A DNA stretch of 64,000 nt from Marinomonas sp. MED121 (GCF_000153025.1 NZ_CH672432.1:137186-201185), one strand, 5' to 3'. Shown: positions 46,294 to 55,983, counted from the first letter of the stretch. Notes: a model not told the origin generated them from the letters alone. Translations and numbers: made by a program.

Positions 46294-46830
46294 ATGACAA
46301 GTTTACCTATATTCCTGACCTGTGTCGCTAATTCTGCTGACGAAGCTGAATTTCCTTTATTATTTACCTGGTCTACACCGGATTTGCAGATTAAAGAAGT
46401 ACTGATAATCCCAGATGATGATTGGTTGCATAATGCCAGTATTGAATCCAACCTATGTGATATTGATGAAAACCAACTGTATGAATTTGGCTATGAAGCC
46501 AGTGACATACTGGCTGAGTGGACAGCAGAGTTCGATACAGATTTTGTGTTGGCTCTTGATCCTGATTTAGTCGGTTCCATGGTAGAAGCCACCTTTGATG
46601 CTAAAGGCATGGACCCTAGTTTCGAAGTCGTTTCAGCCCATCGTTGGTTTAGTGATAGGGATGTTGATTTAAATTATGAGTTGTCCCTTCTCGATTTGTC
46701 TCAAGCCGTTGAGTTATTACCACCGGATGAACAGATCGCAACCCTATTGGGGATCGCCCATGCAAAATCTTTAATTGAAATGCCGATCTTAGATCAAGAT
46801 GATGATCATGAAGTAGAAACTGATATTTAA
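46294..46830 (+). CDS. Acidic protein of unknown function
   Basis: A 178-residue cytosolic-looking protein that I do not recognise. It has no signal peptide or membrane segment and is strongly acidic, with Asp/Glu clusters at PDDDWL, DENQ, AEWTAEFDTDF and the C-terminus (DQDDDHEVETD). Scattered acidic residues within strand-like segments (FLTCVAN, EVLIIPDDDW, FVLALDPD) might suggest a nuclease-like fold, but no complete motif is present. It is divergent from the carboxypeptidase gene with about 40 bases between starts, and 109 bases upstream of rraA in the same direction. Confidence 0.75.
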   Translation: MTSLPIFLTCVANSADEAEFPLLFTWSTPDLQIKEVLIIPDDDWLHNASIESNLCDIDENQLYEFGYEASDILAEWTAEFDTDFVLALDPDLVGSMVEATFDAKGMDPSFEVVSAHRWFSDRDVDLNYELSLLDLSQAVELLPPDEQIATLLGIAHAKSLIEMPILDQDDDHEVETDI

Positions 46831-46896
46831 TTAAAAAATATCGAGCATTAATTGAGACGACTAGTAGAGATTTATCAGGCTGTTATTGTTAACTAA

Positions 46897-46915
46897 TTCT
46901 CATTATTAATGATAA
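46897..46915. promoter_or_regulatory. Palindrome upstream of rraA
   Basis: TTCTCATTATTAATGATAA is a 19-bp near-perfect inverted repeat centred on TCATTA-T-TAATGA with one mismatched pair, 25 bases before the rraA start. It looks like an operator and has some likeness to Fur-type AT-rich boxes, but the fit to the Fur consensus is not good enough to name it. Confidence 0.4.
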
Positions 46916-46939
46916 CGCTTTCACTATTAAGGACTTAAC

Positions 46940-47431
46940 ATGCTCGATTTATTACCAGATTTGACCGATCAATACCCTGATCACTTGCTTATTGCCGACC
47001 CTATTTTCAATTCATATGGTAAGAAAAATATTTTTTACGGTGAAGTTGTTAGCGTGAAATGTTTTGAAGATAACTCTCGTGTCAAAGAGCTAGTGGCAAC
47101 CCCAGGTAAAGGAAAAGTCATGGTGGTAGACGGTGGTGGTAGCAAGCGGGTGGCATTACTGGGCGATATGCTAGCCGAGCAAGCGGCATCTAATGGCTGG
47201 GAAGGTATCATCATTTACGGTGCAGTACGTGATGTAGCGACGCAGTCGACCATTGATTTAGGCGTTAAAGCCTTAGCGGCGACCCCCTTAAGATCAATGA
47301 GAAAAGGCATGGGAGAGGTGGGCGAAAATATCGCCTTTGCTGGCCTTAGAATTGAAAATGGCGATTATATTTATGCCGATCTCAACGGTATTGCATTGGC
47401 TAAACAGCCCCTAGCACTAGATTTTCTTTAG
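46940..47431 (+). CDS. rraA: RraA-family protein (RNase E inhibitor / aldolase fold)
   Basis: A 163-residue protein of the RraA/MenG-like family. Landmarks are LLIADPIFNSYG, the central VVDGGGSKRVALLGDMLAE loop, GWEGIIIYGAVRDV (Arg-Asp pair of the metal/oxyanion site) and ALAATPLRS. E. coli RraA binds RNase E and slows RNA decay; related proteins are metal-dependent 4-hydroxy-4-methyl-2-oxoglutarate aldolases. The short length and sequence fit the regulator group, but the split cannot be settled by eye. It is a single gene closed by a terminator. An AAGGAC ribosome site is present. Confidence 0.9.
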   Translation: MLDLLPDLTDQYPDHLLIADPIFNSYGKKNIFYGEVVSVKCFEDNSRVKELVATPGKGKVMVVDGGGSKRVALLGDMLAEQAASNGWEGIIIYGAVRDVATQSTIDLGVKALAATPLRSMRKGMGEVGENIAFAGLRIENGDYIYADLNGIALAKQPLALDFL

Positions 47432-47470
47432 CCATATCTCACTTTAAAGCTCACCTTAAAGCTCATCATA

Positions 47471-47501
47471 AAAAAACGGCCAATAGAGATTGGCCTTTTT
47501 T
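47471..47501. terminator. Two-way terminator, rraA / Hsp70-like gene
   Basis: GGCCAAT and ATTGGCC form a 7-bp stem with a 4-nt loop, extended after one bulged C by A6 and T6. It lies between the convergent ends of rraA and the uup-hsp70 operon. Confidence 0.9.
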
Positions 47502-47532
47502 GATTAGCGCAGCGCTTAAACACAATAAATAA

Positions 47533-50259
47533 CTAGTCGATTAAACTTAAGCCAATAGGCAATGAGTCACCGATAAATTGGTTCAAAGCATCTTTATTCA
47601 GTTGGCCTTCCTCTAAACGTAATGCCCAATGGGCTGGGCACTTATCTTTCTTGAGTTTTTTAATGATTTTTTGCTTTAACTGCTCAAGCTCTTTGTCTTG
47701 CGCTGGATTTGTTTGCGTCATCAACACCGCTGCCAATCCGGCTTGTTTACGTTTTTTCCAGTCTTCTTTTAAACTTGACTCCACCAGAGGCTTAACCTTA
47801 TTAAGAGGTAAAGCATCAATCGATTCAGACAAAACAAGTTGCTGACTGGCTAAGCGGCCAATGGTCCACCAAGCCGTGTCTGGTTCAGACGATTTTGCTA
47901 GGCGTTTGGATAGCCACTCGATACTGGTCAACTTTGTTTCAAAAGGCAATCTTTCTAAAGCACCAATCAGGCGAATCAAATCATCACCAGAACGGCTGGT
48001 CAGCTGCTTTACTTTTTCTCTTGAACGTTGGCCCGTAGGCGAATAATAATCGGCAAACTTTTTATGAAGCGTTAATTGCTCATTTTCATTCAAGCCCGCT
48101 GCAATACGACGCCACAAGGTCCAATATTGGCCCCACACCATCGCATCATCATGGTTTGGCGCTTGATGAGAAAGGGAAAATAACTGCCCCACTCTTTCTT
48201 CATCATGATCAGCGCCATAGCCAGGCCTCATACAAAAGCCCGTTAATTGATACCACTGTCTCTCATGACTTGCGCTTTTTAGCCTACCAGAACGTAAACT
48301 CCATAATTTATCAACCAGACGTCGGCTGGTGGCCAAATTCCACTCATCTCTATCCCCCAAAAGTTTATCAATATCTACTTTTAGAGATTTGATGGCATTG
48401 GGGTTTTGCTTTTGACCCATCTTAGAAAAGCACTGAGTTAATAACTCCTCTGCAAGACCGAGGTTTTTATGCATTAATGCTTCCGTTTTGGCTGCACTTT
48501 GCTGACCAGATTGATTTAATTGAGTAGAAAAGTTTAGCGACCACTTATGAGTTGAATTAACCTGGAGAAGCTCAACCGCAAGCACACCAATTTCGGTCAA
48601 TTGCGCTCTGACTTTGACACTAACCTGCTGCTCTTGATCTGATTCAAGATGAGAGATAAGGTCGGATATAAATACAACGCCTTCCTCTTGTTCAACCAAA
48701 TCGCCTGCATCATGTAACACGCTGTCATCACTACGATACAAAGGGAAAACAACATCTTGTCCTAAGGTGACTTGAAACTCTTGATCAAGGGCAACCCATT
48801 GATTCTTAGCCAAGCCTTTTGGTAACAGTGTTAAATATTTCCCTCCATTTAAAGCAAGATAAAGGCTATGAGCCACACCACTTTCGATACGAGTTAGGGA
48901 TTCTGATGCTGAATTTTGATTTGCTAAACCCGAGACATAAATGCAAGCGCCTTTAGCCACAGCATGATCAGGCTCTATGCCAACACATTCAAATACATCC
49001 TTGCCAGCCCAATGGGATAATTGTGTTAATAGACGCTGCTTCAATCGATCACTATTAAATAAACCGCCATTAAATAGTACCGCATCCGGTACGCTTTCCC
49101 CTTCTCCACAGGCCTCAGCGATTGCCTTTTGATGCAAGTTTAAAAAAGCGGCTAAATGACGTGTCATGGCCGCATCTTTTTCATAGGGTAAACCAAGTGT
49201 GTGAACCCCATAACTGGATTTATTAACCGCTTGATCAGCATCAACCAGAGGGAAAAAACCTTGATCGACTTGCTCTATTAATGTGTCGCGATTAACCTCA
49301 AATTTTTGTGATCCGCCGATTAAACGAGAGCCGCCACCTAACACGGTTAAACTCAGGCTTTGTGGTGCATCATCGCTTAAAAAAGACTCTTTAGCTTGGC
49401 GAGTTTGCTGCACCAAGGCCGCTAATCGTGAGGCAGATAACGCCGAAATTTTTTGAGGGTCCAGTTGATATGCCAAAGCTTGATCAAGATTATCTCCCCC
49501 TAATAATAAATGATTGCCAACAGCCACCCTGTGCAAAGAAACCTTATGATTAAAGTTTTGAACTTTAACCAAACTGAAATCCGTGGTTCCACCGCCAATA
49601 TCAACCACAAGTAACATTTTCTTTTGAGCGAGCTGATCAAGGTTACTAGGATGACTGATCCAGTGATAACAAGCCGCTTGAGGTTCTTCAATTAAATAAA
49701 GCTGGTCTAATCCAATACTTTTAGCGGCTTCTAATGTGAATGCACGGGCTTCTTCATCAAAAGACGCAGGCAGAGTTAAAGCTAAATGCTGCTCATTAAG
49801 TGGCGCCTCTTTAAATCTGTGATCCCATGCATTTTTAAGGTGCTGCAGTATTAGTGCAGATGCTTCTAACGGTGAAAGTTTAATGTCACTATCACTGCCC
49901 CAAGGTAATATCTTTTCTCTTCGATTTACCTGACGGTGGCTTAGCCAACTTTTTGTACTTTGTACTAGTTGATTCGCCCTTTTTTTACCAAGCTCCAATG
50001 CCCCCATACCGATTAGGTTAGCGTCAGAATCACTTGTATCACTCCATGGCAGTAAAGGCTTGAAGTGTGACCTTTCATCTTTAGCAATCAGATAAATGGC
50101 ACTGGGTAAGTGGGTAAACTCCCTCACACTTGCATCAGACATACACTGGGGGATTGACAGTAAATGACTAATGCTAGCGGCTTCATTTACTTCACGATAA
50201 GACACCACTGAATTTGTCGTGCCAAGGTCAATACCAACAAAGTACTTAGGCTTAGACAT
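47533..50259 (-). CDS. Hsp70-like ATPase with C-terminal DUF3731 region
   Basis: About 908 residues. The N-terminal half is an Hsp70 nucleotide-binding domain with all three loops: FVGIDLGTTNSV (phosphate 1, about residue 6), VVDIGGGTTDFS (phosphate 2) and LFNGGLFNSDRL (adenosine). The second half is not a normal peptide-binding domain; from memory it matches the DUF3731 extension (charged helices with many Trp/Arg, e.g. RPGYGADHDEERVGQLF). DnaK is about 640 residues. The start at 50259 has AAGGGA upstream and overlaps the previous stop by one base (TAATG); an upstream in-frame codon at 50292 lies inside the previous gene. It is the last of four genes, uup-DUF2760-hsp70-hsp70. The client is unknown. 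Confidence 0.88.
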   Translation of the reverse strand: MSKPKYFVGIDLGTTNSVVSYREVNEAASISHLLSIPQCMSDASVREFTHLPSAIYLIAKDERSHFKPLLPWSDTSDSDANLIGMGALELGKKRANQLVQSTKSWLSHRQVNRREKILPWGSDSDIKLSPLEASALILQHLKNAWDHRFKEAPLNEQHLALTLPASFDEEARAFTLEAAKSIGLDQLYLIEEPQAACYHWISHPSNLDQLAQKKMLLVVDIGGGTTDFSLVKVQNFNHKVSLHRVAVGNHLLLGGDNLDQALAYQLDPQKISALSASRLAALVQQTRQAKESFLSDDAPQSLSLTVLGGGSRLIGGSQKFEVNRDTLIEQVDQGFFPLVDADQAVNKSSYGVHTLGLPYEKDAAMTRHLAAFLNLHQKAIAEACGEGESVPDAVLFNGGLFNSDRLKQRLLTQLSHWAGKDVFECVGIEPDHAVAKGACIYVSGLANQNSASESLTRIESGVAHSLYLALNGGKYLTLLPKGLAKNQWVALDQEFQVTLGQDVVFPLYRSDDSVLHDAGDLVEQEEGVVFISDLISHLESDQEQQVSVKVRAQLTEIGVLAVELLQVNSTHKWSLNFSTQLNQSGQQSAAKTEALMHKNLGLAEELLTQCFSKMGQKQNPNAIKSLKVDIDKLLGDRDEWNLATSRRLVDKLWSLRSGRLKSASHERQWYQLTGFCMRPGYGADHDEERVGQLFSLSHQAPNHDDAMVWGQYWTLWRRIAAGLNENEQLTLHKKFADYYSPTGQRSREKVKQLTSRSGDDLIRLIGALERLPFETKLTSIEWLSKRLAKSSEPDTAWWTIGRLASQQLVLSESIDALPLNKVKPLVESSLKEDWKKRKQAGLAAVLMTQTNPAQDKELEQLKQKIIKKLKKDKCPAHWALRLEEGQLNKDALNQFIGDSLPIGLSLID

Positions 50260-52031
50260 TAAACGTCCCTTACTTGATATTCCAAGCTCCAACTCAAATC
50301 TGATTGAGTGTCATGAGCCTCTAATAAAAGTAAGCCAAGATCTGTTACTTTAGATGAAAGCAGTACCCTAACCATATCGCCTTCTTGATAATGCCCAGCA
50401 TCGAGTCTTACTTGTATTTTTCCTAACTCATTTAGGCTCGCAAGCGAAAAAGCATTCACCGTTTGTCCCATTTCAGCAACTTCAGATGTTTTTGACTGGA
50501 AAAATCTAAAATCAACATCTTGGCCGACGATCAAAGCAAACTCACTGCTTAGCATTTGTTCGTCACTGCCTTCATCTAAACCAAAGGGAGCGATACAAAC
50601 AGCATCCACTGGCGGTGCCATACCTGGAATCGCAGGCATTGGGCTTTCAACCCCAACATAGTAGTTTGCCGCTAAACCGCTTTTAACTTTAATACCGCCA
50701 TCAGACTGAACCAGAGCATAATAAGACGCACCTTTAGCGACCGCATTATCAAGGCTATTTTCCTCGTGAGTTGCAAGTAACTCGATTTGATTATTTTCAT
50801 CATCAGATAAGAGCGTTTGCAAAATAGCTTGGATACGCTGTTTCACTTTAGGGGCTTTAAATACACCACCATTTAATAAAACTTTTTGCGGCTTAGCCTG
50901 ATTATTAGCCAAAAACTCACTAATATGTCGGCTAATAGCAGGATCAGATTCAAACTCTAAATTAAGTTTGATAATACCCACCCTGGCATTAGAATGAGCC
51001 TGCTCACCATAGCTCACTAAGGGAAAAAAGCCTTCAATCAAGCTGGCTAAAGCCGTTTCTTGGCTGATGCTCGTCTGTAATTTGTTGGCAAACAAACTAC
51101 GGCCACGACTTGGCACCACAAGATTGACCTCATCAATGACCTCATCACTTAACAATCGCTCTTTCGCCTGTCTTGCCGCTTGGGTTAATGCACTGATCTG
51201 CCAAGGTTCAAGCTGAGTCCCTGTTGCCGCTATTTGACCAGCAGCAACATAGGTCAATGCCATGTCCATATTGTCACCACCCAACAAGATATGACGACCC
51301 ACAGCGATTCTTTCAAGACGCATTTCACCCTCATCATCGATCGCTTGAATCAAGGATAAGTCTGTCGTACCACCGCCGACATCAATAATAAGAACCTGGT
51401 CATTTAACTGGATTTTATCTTGCCATTTTCCAGCACTTGATAGCCAAGCATAAAAAGCTGCAAGAGGTTCTTCGATCAGCCTAGCCTTGATACCGCAGGC
51501 ATTAGCCGCCGCTTCAGTGCTGGCTCTTGCACTTGGGTCAAATGACGCAGGCACAGTTATGACAACTTCCTGCTCAGATAATAAAGCAGATGGGAACGCA
51601 TGATTCCAACTTGCAACCAAATGCTCAAGCAAGGACTGTGTCACTTTAGCAGGTGATAAGGTGTTTATTTCTTCAACAGCATCAATAGGCAAGACAGATT
51701 CATCAGAGCCGACTGTTTTATGGCATAACCAGCTTTTTGCACTCTGGATGAGACGGCCAGAAGATTTAGCGCCCATTTCACGTGCCAGTTCGCCAATAAC
51801 ATAGTCACTTGCCCCCCATGGGAGCTGTAAATCACTGGCAAGCATTTCGCTAGAATGAGGTTGGTAAATAAATGATGGTAATAAATTACGATCAGCCACT
51901 TGCCCTGGTGCAATTAACTGTGGGATTTTAAATTGAATGAGTTGCGTCTCATCAGTCCCTTTTTTCGCGTAAAAAATAGCAGAATGGGTTGTTCCTAAAT
52001 CGATACCCACAAAATATTGAGCATTAGACAT
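50259..52031 (-). CDS. Hsp70-like ATPase
   Basis: A 590-residue cytosolic protein of the Hsp70 superfamily, distinct from DnaK. Phosphate loops are FVGIDLGTTHSA near the start and LIIDVGGGTTDLS near the middle; the adenosine loop is LLNGGVFKAPKV. IEEPLAAFYAW is typical. The C-terminal part (about 420-590) is shorter than a DnaK substrate-binding domain and lacks the DnaK EEVD-like tail. The stop overlaps the start of the second Hsp70-like gene and the start directly abuts the DUF2760 stop, so the three must be made together. The pair may form a heteromeric chaperone, by inference from coupling. Confidence 0.88.
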   Translation of the reverse strand: MSNAQYFVGIDLGTTHSAIFYAKKGTDETQLIQFKIPQLIAPGQVADRNLLPSFIYQPHSSEMLASDLQLPWGASDYVIGELAREMGAKSSGRLIQSAKSWLCHKTVGSDESVLPIDAVEEINTLSPAKVTQSLLEHLVASWNHAFPSALLSEQEVVITVPASFDPSARASTEAAANACGIKARLIEEPLAAFYAWLSSAGKWQDKIQLNDQVLIIDVGGGTTDLSLIQAIDDEGEMRLERIAVGRHILLGGDNMDMALTYVAAGQIAATGTQLEPWQISALTQAARQAKERLLSDEVIDEVNLVVPSRGRSLFANKLQTSISQETALASLIEGFFPLVSYGEQAHSNARVGIIKLNLEFESDPAISRHISEFLANNQAKPQKVLLNGGVFKAPKVKQRIQAILQTLLSDDENNQIELLATHEENSLDNAVAKGASYYALVQSDGGIKVKSGLAANYYVGVESPMPAIPGMAPPVDAVCIAPFGLDEGSDEQMLSSEFALIVGQDVDFRFFQSKTSEVAEMGQTVNAFSLASLNELGKIQVRLDAGHYQEGDMVRVLLSSKVTDLGLLLLEAHDTQSDLSWSLEYQVRDV

Positions 52032-52631
52032 TTATATTTCAACCTCTGCTGGTGCTAAAATATTCATATCTTTGGTATCAGAAACCTTAGGTAGATTATG
52101 TTTTACCACCTTCCAGCCAGGATGAATTAAGGTGCCATTAAATGGCCCCTCACCTTCTACTCGTCCTTCTAGTTTATATTCCTTGCTGTTATAACCATCT
52201 GCTAAGCTAATACGGCTACTTTCTTCTTGTTTCGAAACAGTGTCTATCTCAAAGTTTTGGCTCAAAACTTTAGCGCAACCAGAGTGAATAATACGGCTTG
52301 CAGCGCCAACTTCAGCATCAGAAAAGGCTTGAATATCTTCTTTAATAAAATCAATTAAACGTGCTTCTTGCTGCATTAGCTGAAGCAACTGATAAGCACC
52401 GTCTACCGACACGGTTTCTAAACGTGGTGCTTCTATTTCACGCACTTCGGTAACAGTTTCGATAACAACTTCTTTTACAACTTTTTCAGGCACTTCAAAA
52501 GCAAACTTTTCGTTTTGATTAATCAACTGAGATCGACCAGCATAATCTGAAGAAGATAGGTATTTAAAAAAATGTCCAAATGCGCCAAAAAATCTTGGTA
52601 CGAAGGAGATTGGAGTTACTTTTTTAGTCAT
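52032..52631 (-). CDS. DUF2760-family protein
   Basis: A 199-residue protein that I recognise as the DUF2760 family, known mainly as a neighbour of Hsp70-like genes. An N-terminal basic/aromatic stretch (FVPRFFGAFGHFFKYL) precedes a Val/Glu-rich linker (about 45-75). A helical section follows (YQLLQLMQQEARLIDFI, about 80-100), then a C-terminal beta section (FNGTLIHPGWKVV). No enzyme motif is visible. It lies four bases after uup and zero bases before the first Hsp70-like gene. It is probably a dedicated partner or co-chaperone of the pair; that role is inference. Confidence 0.85.
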   Translation of the reverse strand: MTKKVTPISFVPRFFGAFGHFFKYLSSSDYAGRSQLINQNEKFAFEVPEKVVKEVVIETVTEVREIEAPRLETVSVDGAYQLLQLMQQEARLIDFIKEDIQAFSDAEVGAASRIIHSGCAKVLSQNFEIDTVSKQEESSRISLADGYNSKEYKLEGRVEGEGPFNGTLIHPGWKVVKHNLPKVSDTKDMNILAPAEVEI

Positions 52632-52634
52632 AAT

Positions 52635-54545
52635 TTATCCGTTTTGCATTTCTTCTAATTCAACCCATCTATCCATCTGCTGTTCTAGCTGGGTTTCAAT
52701 TTCTGTCATTTTTGCTAAGCCAGCCTGAACCGTATCTTGATCTTGGCTATAAAAATCATCCGCCCCCGTGATGGCCATTATTTTTTCAAGCTCTGCCTCA
52801 ATCGCCGCTATCGTATCTGGCATTTGATCTAATTCACGCTGCATTTTATAACTTAGTTTGCTTTTGGCCTTAGGTTTTTTCACCTCAGCTTTAGGCTTAG
52901 CTTTCTCCGTTTGAGTTGATGTGTCTTTGATGCCATCAGGCGTTTCTGGCTCTACCACAAAGCGACCACCTTGACGAAGCCAGTCTTGATAACCTCCCAC
53001 ATACTCTTTCACCACACCGTCACCTTCAAAGGCAATGACACTGGTGACGACATTATCCAAGAAGGCACGGTCATGGGAGACCAAAAGCAAGGTGCCTTGA
53101 TAGTTCATTAACAGCTCTTCAAGTAACTCAAGTGTTTCCACATCAAGGTCATTGGTTGGCTCATCCATGATGAGTAAGTTGGCAGGTTTAGTAAAAAGTT
53201 TGGCCAGCAATACCCTGTTTCGTTCTCCACCGGATAAGGCTTTGACCGGAGTACGAGCACGCTCAGGGGGAAATAGAAAGTCACCCAAATAACCTATGAT
53301 GTGTTTATCACGGCCATTGATTTCGACGGTATCTTTACCTTCACCCACGTTTTCAGCAACGGTTTTTTCAGGATCTAACTGTTCTCTTAATTGATCAAAG
53401 TAAGCAACGTTTAACTTTGTACCTTGCCTTACGACACCTTGATTTGGTTCAATTTGACCGAGTAGGATCTTTAAGAAAGTACTCTTACCACACCCATTGG
53501 GGCCAATAAGGCCAATCCTGTCACCACGTGTGACCATCAAATCCATAGGTTGAAGAATGACTTTATCTTCAAAACGGTGAGCCACTTGGGTAAATTCAGC
53601 CACTAATTTGCCTGATTTATCCGTGCTTTCGATTTTCATATTTGCATTACCCTGACGGTTAATGCGTTCAGACCTTTCTACTCTTAACGCTTTTAATGCG
53701 CGGACACGACCTTCATTACGTGTACGACGCGCTTTTATCCCTTGTCTAATCCACACTTCCTCTTCCGCAAGGCGTTTATCAAACAAAGCATTGGCTCTTT
53801 CTTCTTCTTCAAGCATTTTAGCTTTAAATTCTAAAAAGCCTGAAAGGTTACCGCTGAACGAAATAAGATTGCCACGATCAAGTTCTATAATGCGATTGGC
53901 AAGCTGTTCCAGAAAGCGTCTATCGTGAGTAATAAATAAGATTAAACCGCGAAATTGCTGTAACTGTTTCTCCATCCATTCGATGGTTGGTACATCCAAA
54001 TGGTTAGTCGGCTCATCCAATAACAAGATGTCAGGCTCTGATAAAAGTGCTTGGGCTAAAATAACTCGTCGACGCCAACCACCAGAAAGTTCAGCCATTT
54101 TTTTATCGCCAGGCAATTGTAGCTTTTGAATCATCTGGCTAACTTTTTGTTCGAGATCCCAGCCTTGAATATCATCCAGTTTATGCTGGATATTGCTTAA
54201 TTCATCACTGTGGTCATTATCAAGGTCTTCAAGCAGTTGGTAATAGCGCTTTAACAAGGTATTTGCTTCAGCTCTTCCTTCACTGACGACTTCTTTAACT
54301 AGCTTATCATCTGCTCTTGGTAGCTCTTGGGGAAGCTGTGCAATTTTAATCCCTCCCTCAATACGAACAACCCCTTCGTCCGGAATAATGTCCCCAGCGA
54401 CGACCTTTAAAAAGGTGGATTTACCCGCACCATTGCGACCAATAATTGCGATACGTTCGCCCGCTTCAGCCGACACACTAATGGAAGACAAGAGTGGGTT
54501 ATGGCCAAATGCAACGCTCACCTGTTCAAGAGATAATAAGCTCAT
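52635..54545 (-). CDS. uup: ABC-F ATPase Uup
   Basis: About 636 residues in the order ABC1, linker, ABC2, C-terminal coiled coil. Walker A motifs are GRNGAGKST and GPNGCGKST, signatures LSGGWRRR and LSGGERNR, Walker B LLLDEPTNHLD and LIMDEPTNDLD. A Uup-type DNA/ribosome-binding coiled coil closes the protein (about 560-635). There are no membrane segments, so it is not a transporter. Uup affects transposon excision and ribosome function in E. coli. A GTG at 54557 is also in frame; the ATG at 54545 fits the family N-terminus MSLLSLEQVSVAF. It is first in an operon with DUF2760 and two Hsp70-like genes, which is not the usual E. coli setting. Confidence 0.93.
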   Translation of the reverse strand: MSLLSLEQVSVAFGHNPLLSSISVSAEAGERIAIIGRNGAGKSTFLKVVAGDIIPDEGVVRIEGGIKIAQLPQELPRADDKLVKEVVSEGRAEANTLLKRYYQLLEDLDNDHSDELSNIQHKLDDIQGWDLEQKVSQMIQKLQLPGDKKMAELSGGWRRRVILAQALLSEPDILLLDEPTNHLDVPTIEWMEKQLQQFRGLILFITHDRRFLEQLANRIIELDRGNLISFSGNLSGFLEFKAKMLEEEERANALFDKRLAEEEVWIRQGIKARRTRNEGRVRALKALRVERSERINRQGNANMKIESTDKSGKLVAEFTQVAHRFEDKVILQPMDLMVTRGDRIGLIGPNGCGKSTFLKILLGQIEPNQGVVRQGTKLNVAYFDQLREQLDPEKTVAENVGEGKDTVEINGRDKHIIGYLGDFLFPPERARTPVKALSGGERNRVLLAKLFTKPANLLIMDEPTNDLDVETLELLEELLMNYQGTLLLVSHDRAFLDNVVTSVIAFEGDGVVKEYVGGYQDWLRQGGRFVVEPETPDGIKDTSTQTEKAKPKAEVKKPKAKSKLSYKMQRELDQMPDTIAAIEAELEKIMAITGADDFYSQDQDTVQAGLAKMTEIETQLEQQMDRWVELEEMQNG

Positions 54546-54865
54546 ATGTTTATTCACTAAAATATAAAAAGATAATGGCGCGCATTCTACCAGCTAAGGT
54601 GCAAAACGTTTAGCGAATCGAACTCATTTTATGGCTAGGAATTAAAATAAATCATTGTGTTTTATCGTTTTTTTCTATCATTGAGTAGTTTATGAGCAAT
54701 TTAGTGACAGAAAAATGTCTTGCTAGCGTTAAATGTCCACATTTTTTGCACATTTGTATGATTTTTTGTGAAGTATGTCAGTACATTCCCTGTCACAATA
54801 TATTTTATGTATGAATATTGAATCTCGGTTCGATTGAAAATTTTAGTATATTTATGGAGTCCCTG
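54546..54865. other. Divergent spacer between uup and the RND efflux genes
   Basis: About 320 AT-rich bases hold the promoters for both directions. I see no gene, no RNA and no clear operator. TGTCA recurs several times (for example 54777-54781 and 54791-54795), which may be chance. No regulator gene of TetR or MarR type is adjacent. Confidence 0.5.
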
Positions 54866-55975
54866 ATGGATCTTAAAAGTAAAGCTGGACCAATCACTGC
54901 TGTCACTATTTTAGGTGCTGCGGTAGCTTGGATGGCTGTAGGTGGAAACGGAATCACACAAGCGCAGGCACAAAACACAGCATCAGAAACTCAGTCCCCT
55001 ACCCTTGAGCAAAACGTCACTGTTGAGAATACTTTAAAGAAAAAGGTTCAAGCTGAAATCGTTCATGCCCAAATTATGCAGGATAAAATCACCCTATCAG
55101 GGACCACTCAGCCAACGAAGGAAATTCAGTTAACCACAGGAGCGGCAGGTAAGATTCGTAACATACTCTTTAATAAAGGCGAATACATACCTAAAGGGAA
55201 AGCAATCTTATCTATAGATACAAGAAGCTTAAATGCAAATATTGCCCAAGCAAAAGCGCTTATCGCACAAAGACAGCTTGAGTTGGATGGTGCGGTTAAG
55301 CTTAAACAGCAAAAATATTCGTCTGCTGTCAATGTAGCAACAGCAAAAGCGGATCTAGCATCAGCTAAAGCGACGTTAAGAAGTCTTGAAATTGATCTTG
55401 AAAATGCCGTGTTAGTGGCACCCTTTTCAGGTGTGTTGAACACCCTAGATGTAGAAGTTGGTCAACTGGTACAAAACAATGTGGCAATTGGTGACTTTGT
55501 TTCCATTAACCCTTTGACGATTGAAATTAATGTGCCACAAAAGAAGGTGAGCAGAATTAAGCAAGGGCTTCAGGCTAATGTCGCCCTAAGCACAGGTGAC
55601 AAGGTAGCAGGTACTGTTAGCTATGTCAGTTCCGTTGCTGATAGCGAAACACGTTCAATTGCGATCGAGATAAAAGTGCCTAATGTGGACAACAAAATAC
55701 CCGCAGGAATCACAGCCCATGTGGATCTTGCCCTACCAGAACGCAGTGCACATGCTTTCTCATCTGCATTATTAACCTTGGATGACGACGGTAACACAGC
55801 CGTTAAAACCTTGAATATTGATAATGAAGTGGTTATTTCCCCAGTAGAAATCCTCAAATCCGAACGAGACCAAGTTTGGGTAAGTGGGTTACCAAGCAAT
55901 ATCAACCTGATTACGGTTGGACAAGGTTTCACCAAGGCTGGTGATGTTGTCGACGCATATTATAAAAATCAATAG
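54866..55975 (+). CDS. RND efflux periplasmic adaptor (membrane fusion protein)
   Basis: About 369 residues. An N-terminal membrane anchor or signal (about 8-25, ITAVTILGAAVAWMAVGG) is followed by the HlyD/AcrA-like layout: lipoyl half, alpha-hairpin (about 125-175, coiled coil with AQAKALIAQRQLEL), second lipoyl half (VAPFSGVLNTLDVEVGQLV), beta-barrel and membrane-proximal domain. It links the inner-membrane pump to an outer-membrane channel. No lipobox cysteine is present. The ATG at 54866 has GGAG six bases upstream; longer in-frame starts at 54818 and 54854 lack this. It lies 8 bases before the pump gene. No TolC-type channel is encoded beside it, so a channel from elsewhere must be used. 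Confidence 0.92.
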   Translation: MDLKSKAGPITAVTILGAAVAWMAVGGNGITQAQAQNTASETQSPTLEQNVTVENTLKKKVQAEIVHAQIMQDKITLSGTTQPTKEIQLTTGAAGKIRNILFNKGEYIPKGKAILSIDTRSLNANIAQAKALIAQRQLELDGAVKLKQQKYSSAVNVATAKADLASAKATLRSLEIDLENAVLVAPFSGVLNTLDVEVGQLVQNNVAIGDFVSINPLTIEINVPQKKVSRIKQGLQANVALSTGDKVAGTVSYVSSVADSETRSIAIEIKVPNVDNKIPAGITAHVDLALPERSAHAFSSALLTLDDDGNTAVKTLNIDNEVVISPVEILKSERDQVWVSGLPSNINLITVGQGFTKAGDVVDAYYKNQ

Positions 55976-55983
55976 GAAGTCAC

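Noticed and set aside
46897..46915. Fur box upstream of rraA
   Set aside because: It is a good palindrome, but the match to the Fur consensus is partial and rraA is not a usual Fur target. It is kept only as an unnamed operator.
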